Made by a program: the position numbers and the translations under genes
DNA from: Deltaproteobacteria bacterium
Lineage (GTDB): Bacteria; Desulfobacterota; DSM-4660; Desulfatiglandales; HGW-15
Length of the DNA stretch: 18,708 nt
Assembly (NCBI GenBank): GCA_019308525.1
Contig: JAFDIC010000030.1
Coordinates: 1 to 18,708, forward strand
Reading direction: 5' to 3'
The notes under the pieces: generated by a model
What the model was told of the DNA's origin: nothing
The model's database searches: none
The model's input: the letters and a program-made list of their open reading frames with translations, nothing else
Shown here: positions 7,859 to 14,721 of the stretch, piece by piece
Layout: every line of letters begins with the position of its first letter
Numbering within the stretch: position 1 is the stretch's first letter

Positions 7859-8899
7859 ATGACCATCAGGGCAAGGCTCATCATAGACACCCACGTGCAC
7901 TCGCAAAGGCACGCGGCCAAATTCAAGGAGCGGGGCCAAAAAGGAGACTACAAGACCCTCTCCAAAGAAATGAGGTTAATGGAGACCTATGACAACTCAC
8001 CCAGGTTGCTGTATGACATGGAGAGGTACGGCGTTGATATGTGCGTCATACAGCCCGAGTTTGCCATGACAAATGAGCTCAATGCAGAGTTGGTAAAGAA
8101 ATACCCTGACAAGTTTATTGCAAGTTGCCTCCCGGTTGAGACCATGAAGAGGTCCTTGAGGGGAGAAAAGGAATGGACAGCCGAAGACGCAGCAAAGGAG
8201 CTTGACAGGCTATTGAGTACAGGGCTTTACAAAGGGGGAATCGGTGAGGGGCTTCCACGCCACCCGAATCCCGAGAGGATGCTCTCGTGGCCCGAACGAC
8301 TGGATGAGCTGCGGCTTTTCATGCAAGTTGCAAGAAAGCACAAGGTCCCCGTGAGTTACCATACGGGTGCAATAACGGGGTACAGTTCCGGGAGCTCGAG
8401 ACGCTTGTCCGCCCCCGAGAGGGTCGACCCAATGCTGGCATTTGAATTGGCCGGGGAATTCCCCCATGTGCCCATCATTATGGCACACGGTGGAATGCAG
8501 GGCTGGTGGTCCGAGAAATTCATGGACGACACCTTTCAAGTTGCAGCGACCTTTGATAATGTATATCTGGAGACGGGGCTTTACTGGGCCAAGCTGTATG
8601 AAAGACCCCTGGCAGATCCCAACATAGGGCCGAAGAAACTCATTTGGGGCACGGACTGGGGTGCGTCGATAGTGGTATACAGCCAGAGAGGTCAATATCC
8701 GCCGAGCTATGCAGACCAGATAAAACCATGGGGCATACCCAAGCACCAGCCTGACATCTGGGGATGGAGCCTCAGGCAACTGGAAAAAATGGCAATGGAG
8801 TTGGACATAAGCCAGGATGACCTCAACCTCATCCTTGGAGGGAACGCTGCGAGGCTCTTTAATATAGAGTTGCCACACACGAGATTGTTCAGGGAATGA
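7859..8899 (+). CDS. Amidohydrolase-2 family protein no. 2
   Basis: A 346-residue TIM-barrel metal-dependent enzyme. The metal-site residues are D10-T-H12-V-H14, H168 in V-S-Y-H-T-G, H210 in I-M-A-H-G-G and D266 in W-G-T-D-W-G. The family covers decarboxylases of aromatic and muconate-type acids and hydrolases of amides, lactones or rings; cytoplasmic location is expected because no signal peptide is present. It differs strongly from the amidohydrolases at 2308 and 12179. It lacks the ACMSD-like region after the first strand and has an extended W-rich C-terminal part (P-D-I-W-G-W-S around residues 298-304). An AAAGGAG site at 7844-7850 supports the ATG at 7859. It lies 99 bp after the TRAP permease and 75 bp before the Tm-1-like gene, so it probably acts on the imported compound or an early intermediate. 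Confidence 0.87.
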   Translation: MTIRARLIIDTHVHSQRHAAKFKERGQKGDYKTLSKEMRLMETYDNSPRLLYDMERYGVDMCVIQPEFAMTNELNAELVKKYPDKFIASCLPVETMKRSLRGEKEWTAEDAAKELDRLLSTGLYKGGIGEGLPRHPNPERMLSWPERLDELRLFMQVARKHKVPVSYHTGAITGYSSGSSRRLSAPERVDPMLAFELAGEFPHVPIIMAHGGMQGWWSEKFMDDTFQVAATFDNVYLETGLYWAKLYERPLADPNIGPKKLIWGTDWGASIVVYSQRGQYPPSYADQIKPWGIPKHQPDIWGWSLRQLEKMAMELDISQDDLNLILGGNAARLFNIELPHTRLFRE

Positions 8900-8958
8900 C
8901 AGGGCGGATTTCGCTACCATTTGCTCCCTCTCGGGAAAGATGACAAGGTTCTAATTTC

Positions 8959-8965
8959 GGGGAGG
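8959..8965 (+). promoter_or_regulatory. Ribosome binding site selecting a GTG start
   Basis: GGGGAGG lies 9 bases before the GTG at 8975. A TTG at 8921 in the same frame has no comparable site. This element decides the start of the Tm-1-like gene. Confidence 0.55.
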
Positions 8966-8974
8966 TGGACCAAG

Positions 8975-10198
8975 GTGGGCAAGAACATTATTGTCATGGG
9001 GACGCTGGATACAAGGGGCGAGGAGATCAGGTACCTTGCAGACCAGATCCGGAAAAGAGGTCACTATCCAAAGGTCATGGACGTGGGCGTGTTGGGCCAG
9101 GCGCCCTTTGAACCATCCATCAAACGAGACGAGGTGGCCCTGGCCGCCGGGACATCCCTCAAGGAGATTATTTCATTGCGCCATGAGGGAAGGGCGATGT
9201 CTGCGATGGCCTCAGGGGCCTACAGGATCCTCAGGGAACTCTACGACAGGAAGGAGATGGACGGAGTCGTTGCAGCCGGAGGATCCATGAGCACCAGCCT
9301 TGCCCTTGAGGCCATGAGGCATCTTCCCCTGGGGCTTCCAAAGCTGGTGCTTTCCACCATTGCCTTTTCCCCGCTTGTGAAGCCAGAGTACGTGGGCGCG
9401 GATATGATCATGATGTTGTGGCCTGCGGGGCTCTACGGTCTCAACCGGATCAGTCGTAACGTCCTGCGGACGGCGGCAGGCGTCATAACGGGTGCGGCGG
9501 AAACTGAGGTGGAAAAAAAGGGGGAGAGAAAGAAGACCGTGGGTGTTACTTCCCTGGGAACCTCCCAGCAGAAGTTCGTGGAGAGGCTCAAACCCGCCCT
9601 GGAGCAAAGAGGCTATGACGTGGCCGTGTTCCACACCCTGGGCATGGGGGGCCAGGCCTTTGAGCAGGCGATCAGGGACGGGGTGATAGATGTCGCCCTG
9701 GATTTTTCCCTTGTCGAACTGGTGGACGAGGTAACGGGTGGAGCCACCACTTCAGGAAAAATGAGGCTCAAGGCGGCGGCTGAAAAGGGCATTCCCCAGA
9801 TAGTGGCCGCGGGGGCGATCAGCAATTTTTTTTGGTTCGCTGGAGAGCCTCTTCCTCCAGGGATGGAGGGCAGGAAACATCACCGCCACAACCAACTCCT
9901 GACCATCGTTGTGGCAAGTACCGAAGACAAGGCAAAGGTGGGAGCCATGGTCGCCGAAAGGCTCAACCAGGCCAAGGGTCCTACGGCAATGATCATTCCC
10001 AGGAAGGGGTGGATAGAAGGGGACCGCGATCCCAGGAGTCCGTTCCATGATCCCCAAGGCGGGGAAGCCTTCAGCCGGGCATTCAAAGAGGGCTTGAACT
10101 CAGATATCCGGGTCATTGAACTGGATGCCCACATCAATGATCCCCTGTTCACGGAGACGGTTATCAAGTTGTTCGATGAAATAGTAGTCAAGGAGTAA
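8975..10198 (+). CDS. Tm-1-like ATP-binding (UPF0261) family protein
   Basis: The protein has 407 residues from a GTG start, the usual length for the UPF0261/Tm-1-like family. The N-terminal part opens with I-I-V-M-G-T-L-D-T-R-G-E-E, the family signature. It continues with A-A-G-G-S-M-S-T-S-L-A, L-P-L-G-L-P-K-L-V-L-S-T and G-L-N-R-I-S-R-N-V-L. The C-terminal part shows V-F-H-T-L-G-M-G-G-Q-A-F-E, a D-E-V-T-G-G-A region, G-I-P-Q-I-V-A-A-G-A and K-H-H-R-H-N. The N-domain of the plant homologue Tm-1 binds ATP and inhibits a viral replicase, but the bacterial function is not established. Here it sits between an amidohydrolase and the TRAP binding protein, so it probably works on the imported substrate. 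An ATP-dependent modification is possible but is inference. Choosing GTG 8975 rather than TTG 8921 removes 18 unconserved residues. Confidence 0.85.
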   Translation: MGKNIIVMGTLDTRGEEIRYLADQIRKRGHYPKVMDVGVLGQAPFEPSIKRDEVALAAGTSLKEIISLRHEGRAMSAMASGAYRILRELYDRKEMDGVVAAGGSMSTSLALEAMRHLPLGLPKLVLSTIAFSPLVKPEYVGADMIMMLWPAGLYGLNRISRNVLRTAAGVITGAAETEVEKKGERKKTVGVTSLGTSQQKFVERLKPALEQRGYDVAVFHTLGMGGQAFEQAIRDGVIDVALDFSLVELVDEVTGGATTSGKMRLKAAAEKGIPQIVAAGAISNFFWFAGEPLPPGMEGRKHHRHNQLLTIVVASTEDKAKVGAMVAERLNQAKGPTAMIIPRKGWIEGDRDPRSPFHDPQGGEAFSRAFKEGLNSDIRVIELDAHINDPLFTETVIKLFDEIVVKE

Positions 10199-10239
10199 TA
10201 CCCGGGAAGAAAAACCATTAGCCAAAGGAGGAGAACAGG

Positions 10240-11274
10240 ATGAGAAGGACGTTGTTTATGGGTGTTGTGGCGGCCGTGGCCATCAATCTGCTCTTGGGAT
10301 CTCTGCATCTCACGATGGCACAGGAGACATTCCAGCTGAGGCTATCCAGTTTTGTCCCACCAAAGCACTTTATGAATGCCGGTATTCTTCAGCCCTGGGT
10401 GGACAAGATAGAAAAGAGGTCCGGGGGCAAGCTCAAGATCAGGATCTATTCGGGCAGCGCCCTGGGGAAGCCCCAGGACCAGTATGATATAGTCCTCCGC
10501 GGTGCGGCTGATATTGCCTGGGGCGTGGCCGCATACAATCCAGGCCGTTTTCCCCTGACCACGGTTATGGAACTGCCTTTCATGTACCTCAACGCGGAGA
10601 TAGGGTGCAGGATCATCCAGCGGCTCTATGACAGGGGATATCTAAAGCCCGAATACAAAGAGGTGAAACTCCTTGCCCTGGGGATGCCGCCTGGCCTTGA
10701 TGTCCACTCCAACAAGAAACTCATCAAGACCATCGACGATCTGACGGGGATGAAGGTGAGGGTAAACTCCGCCATGATGGGGAACCTGGTGAAGAGATGG
10801 GGAAAGACGCCTGTGGCGATGCCAGCAACAGAGATATATCTATCCCTTGACAGGGGGGTAATTGACGTCATATTCCTGGATTCCTTGACCCTGTTTGGTA
10901 TGAGACTGAACGAGGTGACCAAGTTCCATACCGTTCTCGGGATGTCCAATACCAATTTTTGGTTTGCCATGAACAAGAGGACATGGGAACGCCTTCCCGG
11001 GGATCTCAAGGAGATCATAAACGAGTTGTCCGGCGAGTATTTTTCTGCGGATATCCATGGAAAGGCCGCAGACAAGGTGCTGAAGGGGGCGCTTGCCAAA
11101 CTGGAAAAAGCAGGGCACACGGTTTACAGGCTCACACCTGAAGAACTGGAGTCCTGGAAAAAGGCCTCTGTCCCTGCCTACGATGCGTGGCTGAAGGATA
11201 TGGCCGCCAAGGGTCTGCCCGGCGGGAAGGTGCTGGAGGCGGCCAAGAGGCTGAGGGCCGAGTTGACGAAATGA
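10240..11274 (+). CDS. TRAP transporter substrate-binding protein (DctP family)
   Basis: A 344-residue secreted protein. Residues 1-27 form a signal peptide: M-R-R, a hydrophobic core, and a likely cut after T-M-A before Gln28. The mature part has the DctP/YiaO fold signatures. These are L-Q-P-W-V-D-K-I-E-K-R-S-G-G-K-L-K-I near residues 51-68, D-I-A-W-G-V-A-A-Y-N-P-G-R-F-P around residues 91-105 followed by E-L-P-F, and a region at 180-220 (including G-V-I-D-V-I-F-L-D) that frames the ligand pocket. It would capture an organic acid in the periplasm and deliver it to the fused permease at 5855. A strong AAAGGAGG site at 10224-10231 may give high expression, as is usual for a binding protein. 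It is separated from its permease by two enzyme genes, which is an uncommon order. The ligand cannot be predicted from sequence alone. Confidence 0.93.
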   Translation: MRRTLFMGVVAAVAINLLLGSLHLTMAQETFQLRLSSFVPPKHFMNAGILQPWVDKIEKRSGGKLKIRIYSGSALGKPQDQYDIVLRGAADIAWGVAAYNPGRFPLTTVMELPFMYLNAEIGCRIIQRLYDRGYLKPEYKEVKLLALGMPPGLDVHSNKKLIKTIDDLTGMKVRVNSAMMGNLVKRWGKTPVAMPATEIYLSLDRGVIDVIFLDSLTLFGMRLNEVTKFHTVLGMSNTNFWFAMNKRTWERLPGDLKEIINELSGEYFSADIHGKAADKVLKGALAKLEKAGHTVYRLTPEELESWKKASVPAYDAWLKDMAAKGLPGGKVLEAAKRLRAELTK

Positions 11275-11326
11275 TCTCGGACAACTGCCGGTTAGAAAAA
11301 ACCTGATCGAGTGCTTGAGAAGAGAA

Positions 11327-12094
11327 ATGGTCTTGGATCAATTTAAGCTTGAGGGAAAGGTTGCTTTGGTCACGGGCTCCGGAAGGGGCCTGGGCCGGGC
11401 CATGGCCAAGGCCCTTGCCGAGGCAGGGGCGGACGTCGTGGTGACCGCCCGCTCGCAAAAGGAGATCGGGGAGACAGCCGGGCTCATAAGGGATTTGGGG
11501 AGAAGGGGGCTGGCTATTCCCTGTGATGTCAGGGACAAGGCTTCAATCGATAACCTGGTGGGAGAGGCCCTCGGGGAGTTTGGGCGCATTGACATTCTCG
11601 TCAACAATGCAGGATGCGCCATAATAAAATCCCTGCTCGATCTGAGCGAGGAGGAGTGGCACGCAACCATTGACACTAATCTGACATCCATGTTCCTGTG
11701 TTGCAAGGCCGTGGGCCCTGTCATGATCAGGCAGGGGGGCGGCAGAATTATTAATGTTACTTCCGTCCTGGGTGCCAGGGGGCGGACGGGATCTGTCGTC
11801 TACGCCTGTAGCAAGGGCGGGGTAATACAGCTTACAAGGACCCTTGCCATAGAATGGGCCCCCTATAATATTCGGGTGAATGCCATCGGTCCCGGGGCAT
11901 TCTATACAAAGCCCATGAAGACAGTACTGGATGATCCTGAGCTGGGGGAGATCAGGCGGAAAAAGATCCCCCTCAAGAGAGAGGGACAACCCGAGGAACT
12001 GGGGCCGCTGGTTGTTTACCTGGCTTCACCTGCCTCGGATTACATGACAGGCGAAATCGTCTATGTGGATGGAGGCGAACTGGCCAAGTTGTAA
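11327..12094 (+). CDS. Short-chain dehydrogenase/reductase (SDR), 3-oxoacyl reductase-like
   Basis: A 255-residue classical SDR. The cofactor motif T16-G-S-G-R-G-L-G23 and N93-N-A-G96 are present. The catalytic tetrad can be read as N119, S146, Y159 and K163 (Y-A-C-S-K). The C-terminal G-E-I-V-Y-V-D-G-G is the usual SDR end. A residue pattern V-T-A-R-S after strand two leaves NAD or NADP open. It would interconvert a hydroxyl and a keto group, possibly on a cyclic or acyl-CoA intermediate, in the cytoplasm. The start ATG at 11327 has only a weak purine-rich site (GAGAAGAGA); a TTG at 11315 is the alternative. It lies 52 bp after the TRAP binding protein. Its neighbours suggest the same pathway, probably a beta-oxidation-like alcohol oxidation step parallel to the HCDH at 1438. 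Confidence 0.92.
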   Translation: MVLDQFKLEGKVALVTGSGRGLGRAMAKALAEAGADVVVTARSQKEIGETAGLIRDLGRRGLAIPCDVRDKASIDNLVGEALGEFGRIDILVNNAGCAIIKSLLDLSEEEWHATIDTNLTSMFLCCKAVGPVMIRQGGGRIINVTSVLGARGRTGSVVYACSKGGVIQLTRTLAIEWAPYNIRVNAIGPGAFYTKPMKTVLDDPELGEIRRKKIPLKREGQPEELGPLVVYLASPASDYMTGEIVYVDGGELAKL

Positions 12095-12178
12095 GCCAAG
12101 GGGCGCGCTCTGAAGATGCCTGGAGGGCTCCTCTCCGCGAAATGTGTGAACAAGGCGTAAGGCCCATGGCCGCCTATT

Positions 12179-12997
12179 ATGAAACAAGAGATAATCGATG
12201 CCCATACCCATGTTTTCCCTGAGAACGTCGCTCCCAAGGTCTTGGACAGCAACAGGGCCCTGGGTTTTGATGCCTTTGGAGAGGGGACCCTGGGGGATTT
12301 GAGAGGAAGGATGCATAAGCTTGGAATCAACGCCTGCGTCGTCCTTGCCGTCTCAACCCTTCCCAGGCTGGTCGAGCCTTCAAACAGTTGGCTGTTGAGG
12401 GAAAGGGATGAAGAGATGATACCATTCGGGACCATTCATCCCGAGTACCAGGGCTATAGGCAGGAGATCAAGAGAATAAAGGCCATGGGGGCCAGGGGGA
12501 TTAAGTTTTCATCCCTCTTTCAAGACTTTTACCCGGATGACAGGAACATGTACCCCGTATACGATGTCCTGGTAGAAGAGGAACTGCCGGTCCTTTTTCA
12601 CGTGGGCGGAAGCATGCGCTCGATCGAAGGGGAAGAAGCTATGGCCTCGCCCAGGCGTATCGCAAGGGTGCTGAATGACTTTCCAGAAATGAAGGTGATA
12701 GGTGCCCACTGGGGAGGGTTCCATGCGCTAGAGGAGGCCAGAAAACATCTCTGGGGCCGGGATCTCTACCTTGACACCTCCTACCCTCCGGGCTTGAATA
12801 CAGTGCCCCTGAAGGCTATCTTGGAATTCATAGAGGCACACGGCCCGAATCGTATCCTGTTCGCATCGGATTACCCCTTTGGCGACCAGGAGAGTGATAT
12901 AGGTATTATCCAAGACCTCCCCTTGGATTCCGAGGCAAGATACCGGATCCTCTACGGGAACGCAGCGGAACTCTTTGGAATCGAAAAGAGAGATTAG
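12179..12997 (+). CDS. Amidohydrolase-2 family protein no. 3
   Basis: At 272 residues this is the shortest of three amidohydrolase-2 proteins here. Metal-site residues are D7-A-H9-T-H11, H141 in V-L-F-H-V-G-G, H177 in I-G-A-H-W-G-G and D231 in F-A-S-D-Y-P-F. A G-I-K-F-S strand lies at 107-111 and H87 in T-I-H-P-E-Y. The short form resembles the compact amidohydrolase-2 proteins often annotated as predicted TIM-barrel metal-dependent hydrolases. It is probably a cytoplasmic hydrolase or decarboxylase. The ATG at 12179 has no good Shine-Dalgarno, and an in-frame stop at 12158-12160 leaves no upstream ATG/GTG/TTG alternative. Only 5 bp separate it from the acyl-CoA dehydrogenase, so the two are probably translationally coupled. 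The 84-bp gap before it shows no gene. Confidence 0.85.
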   Translation: MKQEIIDAHTHVFPENVAPKVLDSNRALGFDAFGEGTLGDLRGRMHKLGINACVVLAVSTLPRLVEPSNSWLLRERDEEMIPFGTIHPEYQGYRQEIKRIKAMGARGIKFSSLFQDFYPDDRNMYPVYDVLVEEELPVLFHVGGSMRSIEGEEAMASPRRIARVLNDFPEMKVIGAHWGGFHALEEARKHLWGRDLYLDTSYPPGLNTVPLKAILEFIEAHGPNRILFASDYPFGDQESDIGIIQDLPLDSEARYRILYGNAAELFGIEKRD

Positions 12998-13002
12998 GGA
13001 AC

Positions 13003-14151
13003 ATGGCCATGGATTTCATCTTTAGTGAAGAGCAGTCACGGCTGAAAGAGCGAGTCAGGGAGATTGCCAGAAAAGAGATAAAGCCTCTGGCAAGAAAATA
13101 TGGTGAGACAGATGATGTGCCCCAGGAGATAGTGGACGTAATGGCAAGGGGTGGACTCTTTCGGTTGTTGTTTCCGGTAGAATATGGGGGTAAGGGCATC
13201 AGCGCCGTCAACATTTGCATAGCAAGGGAAGAATTGGCACAGGTATCTGCCATTGCCGATGTCACCTTTGCAATGCAGTCCCTGGGGGGATATCCTATCG
13301 TAATAGCGGGGACTGAAGAGCAGAAGACCACCTATATCCCCAGGTTGGCCAGGGGCGAAATCCTGACAACCTTCGCCTTGACAGAACCCAAGGCCGGCTC
13401 CGACGTGGCAAACCTTCAAACCACTGCCATGGCGGAGGTTGATTCATACGTCATCAACGGGGTAAAGCGTTTCATATCCAACGGTTACAGGGCGGATATA
13501 GGGACGATTTTTGCCAAGACCGCCCCGGATCAGGGGAACAAGGGGATCTCCGCCTTCATCTATGATCGAAAGGCGCCGGGCCTTGAGATCGTCAAGCGTT
13601 ACAGGCTGATCGCCCCCCACGACCTGGCCGAGATGCGGTTTGAGAACGTAAGGATACCGGAGGACCGGTTATTGGGAGAGGAGAACCAGGGGTTCACTAT
13701 CGCCATGAAGACCCTCGACCTGATGCGCATGTCTGTAGGGGCGTGCAGCCTGGGGATCGCAAGGGCCGCGTTCGAATCCGCGGTGCGTTTTGCCTCCAGG
13801 AGGGAGCAGTTCGGGAGGCCCATCACGCGGTTTCAGGCAATACAGTTGAAGCTGGCAGAGATGGCCACCCGCATAGAAGCGGCGGCCATGCTTGTTTACA
13901 GGGCCGCCTTGCTCAAGGACACTGGAGTGGAAAGCGTTACCAGGGAAGCATCCATGGCCAAGTATTTCGCCACGGATATGGCCAGCAGCGTGGCGGATGA
14001 GGCGGTGCAGATCTATGGCGGTCTTGGGGTCACGAGTGATGCTGATGTGGAGAGATTATACAGGGAGGCCAGGGCCCCCCGGATCTACGAAGGGACCAAC
14101 GAAATTCAGAAACTGATTATCGCCAGCCAGATTCTTAAGGAGTTTCCTTAA
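13003..14151 (+). CDS. Acyl-CoA dehydrogenase
   Basis: At 382 residues this has the standard length for a homotetrameric FAD acyl-CoA dehydrogenase. The middle domain has F-A-L-T127-E-P-K-A-G-S-D134, the first family signature. The C-terminal helical domain has R-R-E-Q-F-G-R-P-I, Q-I-Y-G-G-L-G-V and R-I-Y-E363-G-T-N-E-I-Q. Glu363 is at the position of the catalytic base in short- and medium-chain enzymes. It would introduce an alpha-beta double bond into an acyl-CoA and pass electrons to an electron-transfer flavoprotein, which is not encoded in this window. Cyclic or aryl-propionyl substrates (cyclohexanecarboxyl-CoA type) are possible as well as linear ones. It follows the amidohydrolase by 5 bp and ends before a 251-bp gap, so it may close a transcription unit. 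Confidence 0.95.
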   Translation: MAMDFIFSEEQSRLKERVREIARKEIKPLARKYGETDDVPQEIVDVMARGGLFRLLFPVEYGGKGISAVNICIAREELAQVSAIADVTFAMQSLGGYPIVIAGTEEQKTTYIPRLARGEILTTFALTEPKAGSDVANLQTTAMAEVDSYVINGVKRFISNGYRADIGTIFAKTAPDQGNKGISAFIYDRKAPGLEIVKRYRLIAPHDLAEMRFENVRIPEDRLLGEENQGFTIAMKTLDLMRMSVGACSLGIARAAFESAVRFASRREQFGRPITRFQAIQLKLAEMATRIEAAAMLVYRAALLKDTGVESVTREASMAKYFATDMASSVADEAVQIYGGLGVTSDADVERLYREARAPRIYEGTNEIQKLIIASQILKEFP

Positions 14152-14190
14152 CGTGTTTTCTTGAATTTTTTCACCTGCTATCTTTGGTGA

Positions 14191-14320
14191 ACTCGTAGAA
14201 AGTCCGATTCCCCGCTGGGGCGGGACCTGGCGATCTGCGTTGCGCCTTGTTTCGTCTCGATTTCCCTCGTCTTTCGGGAAGGATCACAGGAGTTTGGTGT
14301 GCCCCGAAGGGCGACGGGAT
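14191..14320. repeat. Palindrome-rich intergenic element, candidate dispersed repeat
   Basis: The non-coding block between the acyl-CoA dehydrogenase and the ferredoxin holds two hairpins. The first pairs CCCGC (14211-14215) with GCGGG (14220-14224) around a 4-base loop. The second pairs TCGTCTTTCGGG (14267-14278) with CCCGAAGGGCGA (14303-14314); all 12 positions pair, two as G-T, and pairing continues outward after one mismatch. The loop is 24 bases. Neither hairpin is followed by a T-run, so an intrinsic terminator is not indicated. The composition and architecture look like REP-type elements scattered between genes in Desulfobacterota. This is pattern recognition, and only one copy lies in the window. 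An mRNA-stability or processing role is an alternative. Confidence 0.5.
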
Positions 14321-14366
14321 TTTGCAAAGTCAACTCAAACTCTTGCTTAAAGGTTCTTGTTTTGCT

Positions 14367-14385
14367 ATCGCAATTTTGAAGCGAT
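14367..14385 (+). promoter_or_regulatory. Small inverted repeat just upstream of the ferredoxin ribosome site
   Basis: ATCGC (14367-14371) and GCGAT (14381-14385) form an inverted repeat with a 9-base A/T-rich centre, 4 bases before the Shine-Dalgarno run at 14390-14397. It could be an operator half-site pair or a 5'-UTR hairpin. The arms are short, so chance is a real possibility. Confidence 0.2.
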
Positions 14386-14402
14386 TCAGGGAGGAGGAAA
14401 CT

Positions 14403-14642
14403 ATGCCACCGATTATCATTGAAGAGAAATGCGATGCATGCGGGGTATGCGCTGATATATGCCCCATGGATGTGTTTCGTGTTGTGAAGAAAAAACAAAT
14501 CCCTGAGATAAGGTACCCGGAAGAGTGTTGGCACTGTAATTCATGTGTCCTAGACTGCAAACAGGAAGCAATAGAGTTGAGGATTCCTCTGCCTGCCATG
14601 ATGCTTTACGTTGAAGCTTCTGCCGGGGCTGGCCAGGAATGA
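14403..14642 (+). CDS. 2[4Fe-4S] ferredoxin, AprB-like small subunit
   Basis: A 79-residue ferredoxin. Cys10, Cys13, Cys16 and Cys20 (C-D-A-C-G-V-C-A-D-I-C-P) and Cys42, Cys45, Cys48 and Cys52 (C-W-H-C-N-S-C-V-L-D-C) give two 4Fe-4S clusters. A C-terminal R-I-P-L-P segment follows. The W-H-C region and the immediate pairing with an AprA-like flavoprotein recall the beta subunit of adenylylsulfate reductase in miniature. The tail that wraps the alpha subunit in AprB is much shorter here. It most likely shuttles electrons to or from the flavoprotein encoded 79 bp downstream, in the cytoplasm. The start at 14403 is fixed by an excellent GGGAGGAGG site, although the frame is open further upstream into the repeat-like region. 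Confidence 0.92.
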   Translation: MPPIIIEEKCDACGVCADICPMDVFRVVKKKQIPEIRYPEECWHCNSCVLDCKQEAIELRIPLPAMMLYVEASAGAGQE

Positions 14643-14721
14643 TTTGACAAGATAGCCGCGGTTTTTCCTGAACAGTCTGGCGACAAAAACCGGACAACTT
14701 CTTCAAGGAGGGATCAATTGC

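Noticed and set aside
12120..12140. Short GGAG/CTCC inverted repeat as a terminator between the SDR and third amidohydrolase
   Set aside because: The stem is only about 4 bp with no following T-run.
14178..14534. Minus-strand open frame of 118 codons across the gap before the ferredoxin
   Set aside because: It runs through the hairpin repeat and over the ferredoxin's cysteine codons; no family resemblance, probably a repeat-derived spurious frame.
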